Assembly: GCF_042100115.1 (NCBI RefSeq)
Contig: NC_091274.1
Location: 1,302,001 to 1,366,000, forward strand
Length of the DNA: 64,000 bases
DNA from: Alternaria dauci
Taxonomy: Eukaryota > Ascomycota > Dothideomycetes > Pleosporales > Pleosporaceae
Direction of reading: 5' to 3'
A program made the position numbers and the translations under genes. This document shows, one piece after another, positions 42,983 to 54,606 of this stretch. Numbering within the stretch: the stretch's first letter is position 1; the number at the start of each line of letters is the position of its first letter. The notes beneath the pieces were generated by a model. The model ran no database searches. It saw nothing but the letters and a program-made list of their open reading frames with translations, and had not been told where the DNA came from.

Positions 42983-45596
42983 ATGAAGACCTTGATTCCT
43001 TATATCCAGACATTCACATATCTTGTAACGCCGTCAAGCACAGAGGCACAGGCGAAGCACTATCAAGGCTTGGACTCCCTACGATGGATCGATCCATTGA
43101 TTGGCAGTAGGGATGGCGGAAATGTTTTCGCAGGTGCAACGCTACCTTATGGTATGGCAAAAGGTTAGTAGCAGAGGGTATCAATACCAACAGCCAATGC
43201 TAAAATAAAACAAAGCCGTGGCAGATGTGGATGGCGAGAATACTGGAGGGTTCTCCACAGACAATAGCAACATCACTGGCTTCTCGGCTTTGCATGATTC
43301 TGGAACTGGAGGGAATCCAAGCTTGGGCAACTTCCCTATCTTCCCTCAGATCTGCTCAGGGAATGACATCAACACATGCGAGTTTTCAATCGCAGCACGC
43401 GCAACTCGTTACCGGAATGAATCAATCGAAGCACGCCCAGGCTACTTTGGGCTGACACTGGAAAACGGGATACGCGCTGATATGACCGTCTCTGAACACG
43501 CTGCGCTCTTTCGCTTCAGTTTTCCAGCACCATCTATTCAAACCCAAAGTAATGATCCACTTGTAATGCTTGACCTGACAGATCTTTGGGCGAGTCGCCA
43601 GAATGCTTCCATCACCATAGAGGCGGATGGAGGCCAACAGGTGGGCAGAATAAAAGGCAATGCCACTTTTCTGCCTAGCTTTGGAGCAGGTTCCTATATG
43701 GCCTATTTTTGCCTGGATATTTCTGGGGGATCTATCAAAGACTCTGGAGTATGGGTTAACGATAGGGCGGGTGAACAACCAAAGGAGTTGCATGTTACCC
43801 GTGGGTTCAATAATTTCTACGTTCAAGCTGGTGGCTTCATACGCTTCAATGGCCCGCTTTCTGGATCATTACTTGCGCGGGTAAAGTCTCCTTTGTACGA
43901 ACTGCGTTCGAGATATACACTGACGTCATACGTCAATATTTCAGATGGGGTTGAGCTTCATCAGCACTGACCAGGCTTGCCAAAGTGCTGAGAGCGAGAT
44001 TCCAACGCCTGATACAGACTTTGACACACTCGTCACATCGGCTGAAAAACAATGGCGGGAGAAACTTGGACCAATAGCTATCGAGATTGGCGATGTGGAA
44101 AACAACATACAGACCAGTTTCTGGAGTGCTGTCTACCGTACTATGATTTCACCTCAGAACTATACTGGCGAGAATCCACACTGGCAAAGCAACGAGCCAT
44201 ACTTTGATAGTTTCTACTGTCTCTGGGATATGTGGCGTGTGCAGTTACCTTTTCTCAGCGTCCTAGACCCATCGCTCATGTCTAGTTTGGTACAAAGTCT
44301 TCTTGACACATACAAGTACCGTGGCTGGTTACCAGACTGTATGATGAGCACCTGCAAGGGTTGGACACAGGGCGGTTCAAACGCCGACAACGTTCTAGCC
44401 GACGCCTATATTAAGAACATTACCGGTATAGACTGGGAACTCGCCTACGAAGCCATCGTCAATGACGCGGAGAATGAGCCCTTGGAGTGGAGTAAAGAGG
44501 GCCGCGGTGGCCTAGCAAGTTGGAAGACCTTGAACTACATCCCAGTTTCTGACTTTGACCCTCATGGCTTCGGCACAAACTCTAGAAGTATCTCTCGATC
44601 CTTGGAATATGCTTACAACGACTATAACCTCGCCACCCTAGCAAAGGGTCTTGGTAAGAATACGACAGCGAAATACTTGTCTCGCGCGACAAACTGGCGA
44701 AATCTCTTCAAAGCTGATCAAACCTCGTCCATCAACGGGGTCGATACGGGATTCACGGGCTTTTTCCAACCGAAGAACCTAAACGGAACGTGGGGCTACC
44801 AAGACCCTACTGCCTGTAGTCCTTTGACCGACTTCTGCTCGCTGACAACCAACCCTTCTGAGACATTTGAGAGCAGTGTGTGGGAGTACATGTTTTTCGT
44901 ACCACACGATGTTAGAGGAGTTATCGAGTTACTCGGTGGTGACGAGACATTCCAGCGCAGACTGGACTACTTCCACACGAGTGGTCTGGCAGATATCGGA
45001 AATGAGCCAGTCTTTCTCACCGTATACCTGTCACACTTTGCAGGCAGACCGGCGCTTAGTGCCGAGAGAGCACATTATTGTAAGTCTTTGCTAGATGAAG
45101 GGACAGGGTTAGGTGAGACGGTCTGTAGCTGCTAATCCGAAACGCAGACATCCCATCACGATTCAATGCCACACCCGGCGGACTTCCAGGCAACGACGAT
45201 TCCGGTAGCATGGCATCCTTCACAATCTTTAGCATGCTTGGTCTCTTTCCAAATCCAGGCCAAAATGTCTACTTCATCATTCCACCCTTCTTCCCTTCCA
45301 TATCCGTTACCAATAAGCTTACAAACGCCACGGCTACTATCCATAACATCAATTTCGACAAAGAGTACAAGAATATTTACATTCAGAGTGCCAAGTTGAA
45401 TGGCGTGGTGTATACGAAGAACTGGATTGGATATGAGTTCTTCACGCAGGGTTGGACATTGGAGCTCGTGCTGGGGAGCACGGAGAGTGATTGGGGTACG
45501 AAGAGAGAGGATAGACCACCGAGTATGTCGGATGGGCAGGAGGCAGTGGATGATGGGCTGAGGATAAGGCAGGACGGGTTGGATGGACGAGCATGA
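42983..45596 (+). CDS. Glycoside hydrolase family 92 alpha-mannosidase
   Basis: Exons 42983-43163, 43216-43880, 43945-45079 and 45148-45596 (introns 52, 64 and 68 nt, phases 1, 0, 1) encode 809 residues. The N-terminal beta-sandwich begins after a weak signal-like segment with VDPLIGS-type sequence (WIDPLIGSRDGGNVFAGATLPYGMAK) and continues with TGFSALHDSGTGGNPSLGNFP. The (alpha/alpha)6 domain shows FWSAVYRTMISPQNYT, YFDSFYCLWDMWR, QGGSNADNVLADAY, SRSLEYAYNDYNLATLAK, ESSVWEYMFFVPHD and the GNEP motif. Near the C-terminus is GGLPGNDDSGSMASFTIFSMLGLFP, which in the family carries Ca2+ and substrate contacts. It would be a secreted or vacuolar Ca2+-dependent exo-alpha-mannosidase trimming mannoproteins or N-glycans (family knowledge). 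The signal peptide is short and unconvincing. Confidence 0.92.
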
Positions 45597-45700
45597 TGCG
45601 CTATGAGCAAATGGCGGCGCAAAGACTCTATCCCCTCGAACATTCGCAGTTTTCATTAGTGCGGCTAGGACAATCCCATGGATTGTCTAAGTGATTATGA

Positions 45701-46981
45701 TCAGAACAACGCTTTGGAAGCAACGCTTAGTAGCCATGCAGCGTCTTGCCAACCGCCGACCTCTTCAGTAGCCGCCGTACGGTGAGATTCTCCAGTTGTT
45801 GGTCTGCTATCTGTATCCGTAGTGGTCGCATCGCCTTGTCCATGCAGAGCTGACGCAGCGACGATGGCTTCTCGTTCGAGCTTGCGTCGCTTAGCTTCGA
45901 CTTCGCGACGTAGTTTCAGCTCTTCTGTTGTGAGGTTGTCCAGTCGTAGGCTTTTGTCGTCCTCCACGTCCTCGTCATCGGACCCTTCTCTGTCTTCCTC
46001 CACCGAGAACAATGTCCATCCAATGAGACGATCCATCCAACCTCCAAGCCCAAACCCGCGTTCTCGCGCCAGACGAGCAACTTCTTCTTCGTCGCCATCG
46101 CTCTCTTCATCTGCTTCGATGAAATCAGGCTCAATGAAGCGCTCATCTAGCTCTGAGATCTCGAAGCTGGCTCTTCCCGATTGCGGTTTCGCTCCCGCGG
46201 ACATGATCAGATCCACTCGACTACCTGCTCTGCTACCTCGTCGACTTTGCCGTGCGCTGGGTACGCGAGAGCCTATGCGACTGGGGATGCGACTTCCTGC
46301 TCTAGACATGCGCGGGGAAAAGAAGGTGGGGAGATCCGAGTCACCAAGGTGTTCGCCGGAGAGCAGAGCCATACGGCAATCCTCGTGTGAAGGATGTTGT
46401 TCGTACTGGTCACTCTGTCCAACCAGACTGGTAGAGCTTTCTCGTCTCACAAGCCAACCCTGGCCCTTGCTATCCCTCGTCTCCCCAGCGATTGCTAAGC
46501 CAGCGCGGTGCAGCCACTCTTCGTTTGACTCCCTTGTGTGGTGCTTCACGAGAGGTGAGTGTAGAGGCAAGGGCGCGGTGCCTTTCCGTGTGTGATGCTT
46601 CTTCTTCCCAGTATCTATGCCTAGCACGTCGTTTGCAAAGCTGACACCCGGCTGCAGGACACTTGTACTCTTTGCTTTTGGTATGTCTCCGACATCGCGA
46701 ACCTCCGAATGGGGGTTGGCGAAATAACTCTCGTATGCATATGCTTTCCTCGGACGCTGCCGCGAACTGCTACGACTCTGGCTGAGACTCAATACACCCG
46801 GTGTTGCCGGCGCTGATTTTTGCGCAATGTATGATGTTGGAGGAGTGCGCGTCCCTTGTTCGTCGGGTGAGGGCGGTACGGAGGCATCGAGAGGGTATTT
46901 GGCGCTGAGAGGGGCTATGGAGAGATTGTGCAGGTTCGGATAGGAGCGGCGTGAGCGCGAGGTTGATCGCAGTGGCTCCAT
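45701..46981 (-). CDS. DUF3984-like fungal protein
   Basis: One exon, 426 residues; the ATG of MEPLRSTSRSRRSYPNL is the first in the frame. The protein is basic and Ser/Arg-rich at the N-terminus, followed by a segment typical of a fungus-specific family (NEEWLHRAGLAIAGETRDSKGQGWLVRRESSTSLV) that I associate with DUF3984. A run of imperfect SRIP-SRIG-SRVP-type repeats follows at about residues 245-275, then an acidic part (EADEESDGDEEE). Next comes GFGLGGWMDRLIGWTLFSVEED, possibly a membrane-associating amphipathic helix. A charged helix (LKLRREVEAKRRKLEREAIVAASAL) and a short hydrophobic C-terminus (WQDAAWLLSVASKALF) end the protein. Function unknown. Its 3' end faces that of the GH92 gene, with 104 nt between. 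Confidence 0.82.
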   Translation of the reverse strand: MEPLRSTSRSRRSYPNLHNLSIAPLSAKYPLDASVPPSPDEQGTRTPPTSYIAQKSAPATPGVLSLSQSRSSSRQRPRKAYAYESYFANPHSEVRDVGDIPKAKSTSVLQPGVSFANDVLGIDTGKKKHHTRKGTAPLPLHSPLVKHHTRESNEEWLHRAGLAIAGETRDSKGQGWLVRRESSTSLVGQSDQYEQHPSHEDCRMALLSGEHLGDSDLPTFFSPRMSRAGSRIPSRIGSRVPSARQSRRGSRAGSRVDLIMSAGAKPQSGRASFEISELDERFIEPDFIEADEESDGDEEEVARLARERGFGLGGWMDRLIGWTLFSVEEDREGSDDEDVEDDKSLRLDNLTTEELKLRREVEAKRRKLEREAIVAASALHGQGDATTTDTDSRPTTGESHRTAATEEVGGWQDAAWLLSVASKALF

Positions 46982-48692
46982 GGTGCTGAACTGCAGAAGT
47001 AGAAACAATGAGTTGTAATGGGGACTGGGAAATGTTACGATGCTTATCGTGTTTTGTTTAGTGGAGTGACCGAGGTTCGACGGGCCCGGCCTGACACGAG
47101 GACTCTGGGGAAGACGTGCTTAGCCGGTTGCGGTTAGCGGGTGCTCGCAAGGGTCTTCACGTGAAAGTGGCGCGACGCAATATTCGACTTGGAGAAGAAT
47201 ATTGCAGAAGCAGAAGTAAGCTGCAGTTGGAGGCATCGACGCGCCATAGATATTCGAGAGGGTTCGTTTTTGTCCACACGAGATGTCATGCACACACGGG
47301 CAAAGGTTCACGATGCTTTCTTCCCCGGCATCTTCCGTTGAGCCTCAGAGTTTGAGGTCGTCTGGGTGCTCTGTGGGCGAGTAGCCTACTGAGGCTTACC
47401 AGCTACTGGCATCTTGCCGTGTAGAGTAATGCTCTGACGCGCCTACTGAACTGCCCACGTCTCTGGTGTGCCGATTGTTCCGTGGAGTTTGTGAGAAGAT
47501 TCCTTGGTTCTACCAAGAAACTAGACCCACGGCTCCATATCGTACGAGTGGAGCGATGACGGAGCCAACGGGGTTAGCAGGGCACTCGACCTGTCGCCTG
47601 AGGCTCGGGAGCGAGACGGTGTTGAGACGCGGCGTCCAAGTCGGGACCATGCGACAGACGGCGGTGGGGCGGTGGCCGTGGAGCAGAAGCAGGAAGCGAA
47701 GCATGCCCAGGTGCTACTGGCGCTTGCTTTGTGCTTGCCGTCATCTGGCAAGCATGACCGGACCAGCGCGGGGCTCGCGTCTGGTTTGCTCGTCGAGCAG
47801 AGGGCTGCTGTTGCGCAGGCGACGAAGTTCCCATGGATGAATGAGATGCCCTGCGTTCCTGCATGCAAAAGTACCGTTGCAGAGGTGCGGCAAGTGACGT
47901 ACGGAGCTTGGCGGACCCTGAGATTCGTCGACCATGCAAGCGGATTTGTTCCGACGCATCTTACTCAAACAGTGAAAGGCGCGCTAGGGCGACCCGATTT
48001 CTTCCACTGTCCACAACACCAGCCTTTGTTATAACCACACTACTTCTCACACCCCGCGAACTACGGCTGATGTTCCTTCGCTACCGCCCCGACTTGTCAC
48101 CACACAAATATCCCCCTACTGCCCACACCATCTCTCCTACACAGTATACACCCACACCCTTGCCTTTGAACCACAATGAACCTCGCCGCCTCTTCGCATC
48201 ACCGCAAGGCGCCTTCAACATGTGTCCTGTAACCAGCCGGTAACAGCCAAGTACGTTCCTGCTCTTCCATTCATGCTGCACCTACTGTCACCCGCGCTCT
48301 GTGAGCTGCCCCATCACCTCCAAAGCGTGCCCTTCTATTCGCTGCCACACACACGACCACTCCATCCGTGGTTCACAGCGCGGATACGTACCGAGCACCT
48401 TCAAAAGCGAGCTAGTTACCGCGCAAGATAAAACTAACAGATAAAAAGGCTGCCCGGCTTCTGCCTCCCTGTGCCTCTTGTCTTCGAACAATTTCACATC
48501 CAGGACACTCACGCCCTCAACGCACCCAAGGGCACTCGACAAGGCCTACCACCGAGCATCTCTGGCTACATCGACCGGCACTGTGAAATACAGACAACAG
48601 CTTGTCCAGGCACAATACAGGCAATAGCCTGAACATCGACCTTTGATACTGTCCTCACATACTCCAACTTGAAGCTCTGCAGCGCTTCCAAC
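46982..48692. other. Divergent intergenic region, 1.7 kb
   Basis: Between the divergent starts of the DUF3984-like gene and SIW14. From about 48000 to 48690 the plus strand is strongly pyrimidine-rich, as in a fungal core promoter and long 5' leader, with several short upstream ATGs. Overlapping short frames at 47466-48034 are not convincing. Confidence 0.5.
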
Positions 48693-49532
48693 ATGTCTCT
48701 ACCAAACCGAGACTCCGCAACGTCCGCCGGTCACGATCACAACGCTCAGGACAGCGTATTCGAAAGGATTAGGGAATTTGTCGCCTCTCTTGGGCTTGCT
48801 GCGAGTGATGGGCTTATCCAGCATGCTGGCGAGACCAAGCACGAGGACTTGAAGGTTATTGTGGATCCTCAAAACCACGAGTGCTCTGTAACCTGTACAA
48901 TAGAGTCTCACGGTACTCTCACACCCGCTGTTTCCGTTCGCTCGGTATCCGATCGCTTGCCATCTCTGATCGCTCCCGCCAACTACGGTACCGTCCTTCC
49001 TGGTTGTATCTACCGCAGCAGCTACCCCCAAGAGAAGAACTACGGATTCCTCAAAGATGTTGGAATCAAAACAATCCTGACTCTGGTCCCAGAGCCGCTC
49101 TCACCAGAGTACCAGGGCTTCATGAAGGAGGCTGGTATACAGCACTTCCACGCCCATATCAAGGCCAACAAGGGCGAAGTTCGCGTTGAATCGTGCGAAA
49201 TGTCACGAGCTCTGCGCCTGATCATGGATCGCACCAACCATCCGATCCTCGTCCACTGCAACAAGGGCAAGCACCGCACAGGATGCACTATTGCCTGCTT
49301 TCGAAGGATCCTCGGGGTCGATCCAGAGACTATTCGCGAGGAGTACCACGCCTACGCTGGTGTCAAGGCTCGCTTCCTTGACGAAGTCTTCTTCGAAAAT
49401 TTCGACCTCAACTTGGTCATGTGGATGGCCCGCCAGGAGGGCTGGGTTACGCCTGCAATAGATGTTGCACCGCCCACACCCCCGGCTTCAGTCACTTCAA
49501 GCGCTAGCGCAAAAGCTGTCGCTCTCGCTTAA
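48693..49532 (+). CDS. SIW14: Siw14/Oca-type dual-specificity phosphatase (inositol pyrophosphate phosphatase)
   Basis: One exon, 279 residues, starting at the ATG of MSLPNRDS. About 90 poorly conserved residues precede the PFA-DSP domain: PANYGTVLPGCIYRSSYPQEKNYGFLKDVGIKTILTLVPE, then FHAHIKANKGEVR and the P-loop VHCNKGKHRTGC. In this C-x5-R motif Cys189 would be the nucleophile and Arg195 the phosphate-binding residue; the Lys-rich loop (NKGKH) is characteristic of Siw14-type enzymes. LGVDPETIREEYHAYAGVKAR and FDLNLVMWMARQEGW complete the domain. Yeast Siw14 removes the beta-phosphate of 5-PP-InsP5 and affects stress responses (family knowledge). The tail is Ala/Ser-rich. Confidence 0.9.
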   Translation: MSLPNRDSATSAGHDHNAQDSVFERIREFVASLGLAASDGLIQHAGETKHEDLKVIVDPQNHECSVTCTIESHGTLTPAVSVRSVSDRLPSLIAPANYGTVLPGCIYRSSYPQEKNYGFLKDVGIKTILTLVPEPLSPEYQGFMKEAGIQHFHAHIKANKGEVRVESCEMSRALRLIMDRTNHPILVHCNKGKHRTGCTIACFRRILGVDPETIREEYHAYAGVKARFLDEVFFENFDLNLVMWMARQEGWVTPAIDVAPPTPPASVTSSASAKAVALA

Positions 49533-50714
49533 TACTTTCCTTGGTCTCATCGCATTTCTAGGCGTTCCAAAAAGGTCTTTGGGCATGTCGGATCACTTAC
49601 TGGCTGATGACGAGGTTTCAGCGCGGCGTTCTAGGCTCGAAAGGCATACTATGACCAACAAGCATTGGGTACAGGATCGTGGCGTTTAACTTAAAATGTT
49701 GTTAATGGAAGGTCCAGAAAAAGGTCCCTATGTCTCCGAGCGAGGTCTGTTCCTTTGGTCTGCATCGAGATGGTCTTTTTGCTTTATTTTTGATCTATCT
49801 GTGTTCCTATCAATCCCGGAGGAGGCGAGAAATCGCCCTGTACAAAAGAATGGCTACTTCCTATGCTCCATGCGAAGTATTACATCTTAGACCGTGAAGC
49901 CTAGAAACGAGAGCTCCAGTCAAATCATCTATCTAGTGTTCACATGAATCCCGTCTCGCTACCAAGAAACCTCTCATGTCCGTCGTATTTTGTTTTTTTT
50001 CCTCACTTTACCACGAGAATCTCGGTACCGTTGAAGATTGTATGCCCATTGGTATTTCTTTTCCTCTTAACGCCTTGGAGGGTACTCGGGTCCCCGCTTA
50101 AGCACTAACACTTTCCTTATTTCCCACAACTCCTTGCTTCCAAATTCCCAAGATTCCAGATCCCAGACTGACCCTGACGATCATGGGATTCTAGACCTAT
50201 ATACCTGACGGTGACCTGTCAGATACGAGTATCCGGTACGCTGGGATCAAGGGTGCAGCCACAATTTGTGGAACTTGCGAGGTTGATGAGGTCATCGTGA
50301 GGACGCTAGGTGCAATGATGATGGCATTGTTTCAAGGAAACTGAGAAAAATAGGTATTGTCGTATCTTTGTATGTCGCGTGGTGTAAAAGGTTTCTTCTC
50401 TCAATCTACCAATGAGAGGTAAGACAGTACATGATTGTTAGTGGCGGTAGTAGCTGGGTGGCTTTGTTTTGGTCTCTTGCAATCGAGGTTCATGGTATAC
50501 CTGAGATGCGATGAAGAAGTCAAATGGGTGTCGTCAAATGCTACGAATATCGGCGAGAGAGTCGTCTCTAAGAATTCATTAGAACGGGCGCATGCGTTCG
50601 GCTCGACAGTACACACAAAGGAGCGAGTACACGAGGTCATATGATCCGATCTACTGTTGGAGTAGCTGCTATACAAAACTGTTATACAAAAGAACATACA
50701 ATTTACGATAGACC
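49533..50714. other. Convergent 3' flanks, 1.2 kb
   Basis: Between the stop codons of SIW14 and convergent GPI10. I see no gene. Confidence 0.5.
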
Positions 50715-52906
50715 TCACACGCCATCCAAGCACCAAACGACCACGTCGCCCGTCCTCCTCGAATCATCATGGAAGTGGCTGTTGAACCCCCTCCAACACT
50801 CCTGATACCTAGTCCCCTCGAGATACTCCTTCAGGGCTGCCTCGAGCTGCTCAAAGAACACAAGGTTTTGCGGCCACTGACGCCGATACTTGCGCTTGAA
50901 CTTTGGATCCTGGCGCGTCCAATGCTGGCCTGATCTGCTTCCACTCGCCTTGATCGTCTGCACATCTTCCATATTGCCACGGAGCCAGGCCACCGGACCA
51001 GGTTTGATGTAAAACTCATCCGCCTCGTCGAGATAGGTAGAACGCTCGGAGAGGGGAACATGGATTGGTGGCTCGCAGGTCAAAGCCCATGCCGAGATTT
51101 CAGGGTAGACGAGGTGGGAGCGCCATGGTGTGGAGTGGCAGGGCATGAGGAAGCCGACTGTCGTATTGGACACGACAGGACTGGTGCTGTCGGTACTGCT
51201 ACGGATATTTAGCAGGCTGTTGCGTGTTTCATGCTTATGACGGAGGTAGGCGAGTACGTCAATTACACCCCGCTGGTGGACCTGAGACGCATAGCCAGCA
51301 AGTAGGATGTTTGCAGCTAGAAGAAACAGAACGATCGCTTTGTGCGATAGTGCGGCCCGGGGAGGTAGAAACCTGCTGAGTGGCCTGGCGGAGATGATGT
51401 GGAGGAAGGGCAAGATTGGGTAGAGAAAGCGAACTTCTTTGTGTGATATCACACTCAGCGTTGCAGTCATGGCAATCACCGTCCATGATAGACGGGCAAG
51501 TATGCGACCACTCGTAGCATCTTGACTTGAAGCTGCTGTACTACCTGACTTGTCACTCTCGGCTGAGCCAAGTGGCTTGGGCTCGGGCTCTGGACCCTGC
51601 AGCGACTGCCATAAGCCGATCACGGCAAATGGCAACGATGTTGTGAGGAGCAGCGGCAAACCTTCGGTGAGATAGTAGTCGCCTCGGTTCCTCCCGTAGA
51701 AGACGGCTAACGACTGGGCGATGTTGAAATAGAGGAACCTAAGCGGCGGAAGAGTCCAGACCCTGTAATAGAGCCGATCGGTCGCGACTGAGCATACCAA
51801 GACAGCGGAGCTAGCGTCGTCAGTTCAAAGGGTCTGGTGACCTCCGGGGATGCAGAAAAGACAGATCCGACAATGGATCTTTGCACTATGGGCACGAAAA
51901 ACGTGCAGCGGATGCAAGGAGAGCAGGAGCTTACCCGCAAATCAGGATCTCACGGGCCAACACATAGCGCAGCCGCTGTGAGGCTTGCCATAGGGTTGGG
52001 ATGGACACGGACAACCAGATGAGAGCATTGGTTGGCCGGAGAATACACGCAAGTGCTGCCAGCAGTAGTGACAGACGCAACCTGCACGAGCATGAGCCTA
52101 AAGTGGTGGGGGAGCAAGCAAATGGGGGGTGTTTTTTTCTCGTTTTGGTTTCCCGACTTACTCTGAAAGGGAGCCGAGGTCCTGGTGTGCAATCTGCGTC
52201 TTACAATTACCCCGCCAAGGCCAGTAGTAGATAGCGACCGATGTGATGGTCGTCTCAAGACAATTAGATAGTGTTCGTGTTGCGCAGAACCACTGCCACG
52301 GGCTGCAGACCGACAGTGCAAGCTAGAAGAAGGGAGTCAAACATCAGAGAAAGCTGCATCGTGATTACGGGAGTCGCGTACAGTAGTGAGAGCAGTGCGA
52401 CTGCCACGACCGTAAGCCTTTTCCGCCAGTTTCCAGGTGTAGCAATCAAGCAAGGCTGCAAAAAAGGCCTGGGTAACTTTCGGGGCAGCTAGGAGCAGTT
52501 CGGCTTTGGCAGGCAAGCGCAAGCCGCAGAGGTCAGCAACATGTGCCGCGACTCGATAGACGGCTGCGAATAGCGCTGGATGCAGGGACGACCTCAATTG
52601 GGACCTCCACTCCTGCCCCCATGGTGAGCTAAGTGGCGATGATGGAGCGCGTGAAAGTCAATTTACCCAGGTGATCCAGCCATGGGCGGCGGGGCCAAAA
52701 GCCAGCTGCCATGCGGGCTCGAGCGACTGGAAGAATTCATCGGGCTGGAAGAAGGTGCGCAGGGTTAGTGCGTTCACGATGCGGAAGGCAAGCAGCAACG
52801 CGAAGATGCCTAGCGTCGAGTCACGATAGCTGTTGGACTGGGCTCGTGGTGGAGCACCAGTCCCGCTCGAATTCGTGTCCCTCGCAGCGCTGGTGCGGGT
52901 CGGCAT
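50715..52906 (-). CDS. GPI10: GPI mannosyltransferase 3 (Gpi10/PIG-B, GT22)
   Basis: Five exons (minus), 52667-52906, 52382-52612, 52162-52322, 51935-52081 and 50715-51810, with introns of 54, 59, 80 and 124 nt, give 624 residues; all are GT-AG and in phase. The start is the ATG of [10 protein letters not shown]. Landmarks: [22 protein letters not shown] with the catalytic-loop acidic residues, [51 protein letters not shown], then [20 protein letters not shown] and the GT22 signature [13 protein letters not shown]. Multiple hydrophobic segments indicate an ER multispanning enzyme. It adds the third mannose to the GPI precursor from dolichol-phosphate-mannose (family knowledge), the anchor needed by proteins such as Ecm33 in this window. 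The segment between YYWPWR and LRLSLLL is short and variable; the join there is the least certain. Confidence 0.9.
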
Positions 52907-54606
52907 TGGACGGTAGGGAGGAAGCAATGAGCACAAGCGGAAAGGCCGGGGCAATGGTTGGCGAGCAGAGTGAGATGAGATTCGCAGCAGAGGTGATGAT
53001 GCGAAGCCGGTGGTCTAGCTCCTTGGCGCGATGCACAAGCAGTCACGGTTTGTCATGCATCCGTGCTCAAGCGTGTCAAGGTGCAGAAAATTGATGCTGC
53101 GTGCCTTACCGCATTAGGACTTTCACGATGATTGCTGAGGAGAGGGGCGGCGCCTAGACTCGGCTTCATCTGGCCCTTTGCAGCATGCGCCGCGGTGCGA
53201 CTGTGCACATATGGGGCCGCGAATCTCACGATAGTTGATTATTGACAATTTGCCCGTGTCTGCAGGCGGTCTGGAGCGCGTGTCGTGGCATCAGAGGAGT
53301 TTGCAAAGGAAGAAGTTATACTACTAGACAGGTACACGCTGTGGTCATCGGCCGCCACTTGCAGAACACGCCCTAGTGCATAGGGCCTCGAAGGGTTGAA
53401 TGCCGGATACAATTCGGGGAAGATGAAGTGGGGGGCGATTCTTTGCGGTCGTCGTCGCACGATGGCTGTGGTAGTGTGTGACAGTGAGTGAGTAAGTGTG
53501 TGTGCGTGCGTGCGTGTGCCGGCCCAACAATAACGGGCAGTGACGCAGAGATAGCGTGAGATTTGACGTAGCATGTTGAGCAGGCACGGGAACGAAGAAG
53601 CAAAACAAAGGTCGAGTAGGCGAGCAGGGAGCATCAGCGAGGGTAAATCTGGGGAAAGGCTTGTGCTATGATGGTTTGGTCAGGGTGGTTATCGCGCTTC
53701 ATGGTGGTAAATGGGCGATGGCTGGCCTCTGTGACGCATGGCGACCGAAGCGGCGGCGGGCAGAGGGCACCCCTGCGCGGGCAACAGCTGGGATGCAGGC
53801 ACATGGCTGCTGGAGCAGAGGAGCAGAGGGGAGTTTGGCTGAACAAACGAACCACACCCCTCAGACAGTCGAACGCCACCTGTTGTTGAGGGCAAGGGCT
53901 CGAGCTGGCCAGGAGGCGCTAATGTATGCAGCCATACCCGTTCTCGTCACCTGCATATCTTAGTCGGTTGCCGTCCAGAGGCGGCGGTCCCAAGACAAAA
54001 AGACGGCCATGTCGCAGCTGGCCGGCTCAACAAGAAAGCGGTCCACCAGGGCGCATCGTGGCCTCTGGGCGCCCTCGCCATCTCTCTCTCGTCTGTGAGC
54101 GCGCCGCGGCTACCTGGCACGGCCTCTGCCTGCGTCTTCGCCTATGCTCTGCGCCATAGCATAGTGTCCCCACCTTTGGCTGCCAGCCCCGGCGTGTCTC
54201 TCCCGCTTCAGAGCGTCATCTAATGGGCCCCGAAATACTCACGACTATCATCGCCGCTTGGGGAAAAGCGCAAGTAAGCCGATCGTGTCTCTCAACCAAA
54301 TCCATATCGAGCCGTTGAGCCCACCACCCGGCCCACTGCTACCTTCACAACCTGCCCTACCCTGCCCTGCCACATCCATCACCACCACGCCCACCTTGAA
54401 CCTCAGCCCAGTGCACACGGCCGCCATTGTCCTCGCCGTGACACGGTCGCTGCTGCTGCTGCTGCTGCCACCACCACCGCCGCCGCCGCCTCGCCCGCTG
54501 CGACATGAGACTATCCGCCTACGCACTGCGCCTCGACAAACCGTAAACGGGCTGGCATGGTTACACGCCGCTGCTGAGCTGACACGTCCCGAGCTGTGTG
54601 GTTGCC
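52907..54606. other. Divergent intergenic region between GPI10 and the kinase gene, 1.7 kb
   Basis: Two upstream regions back to back. It holds GT-rich repeats at about 53490-53518 and a CTG/CCA/CCG triplet tract at about 54449-54492 within a pyrimidine-rich leader. Frames here are short and compete on both strands; I see no gene. Confidence 0.5.
54449..54492 (+). repeat. Compound triplet microsatellite (CTG)n(CCA)n(CCG)n
   Basis: A run of about six CTG, three CCA and four CCG units, 115-160 nt upstream of the kinase start codon, probably within its promoter or 5' leader. Confidence 0.85.

Noticed and set aside
47466..48034. Overlapping open frames on both strands
   Set aside because: Several frames of similar length compete, none with a good start or ordered composition; typical of GC-rich intergenic DNA.
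52907..54606. Possible genes in the GC-rich region between GPI10 and the kinase
   Set aside because: Short frames built on microsatellites and CT-rich leader; no consistent coding frame.
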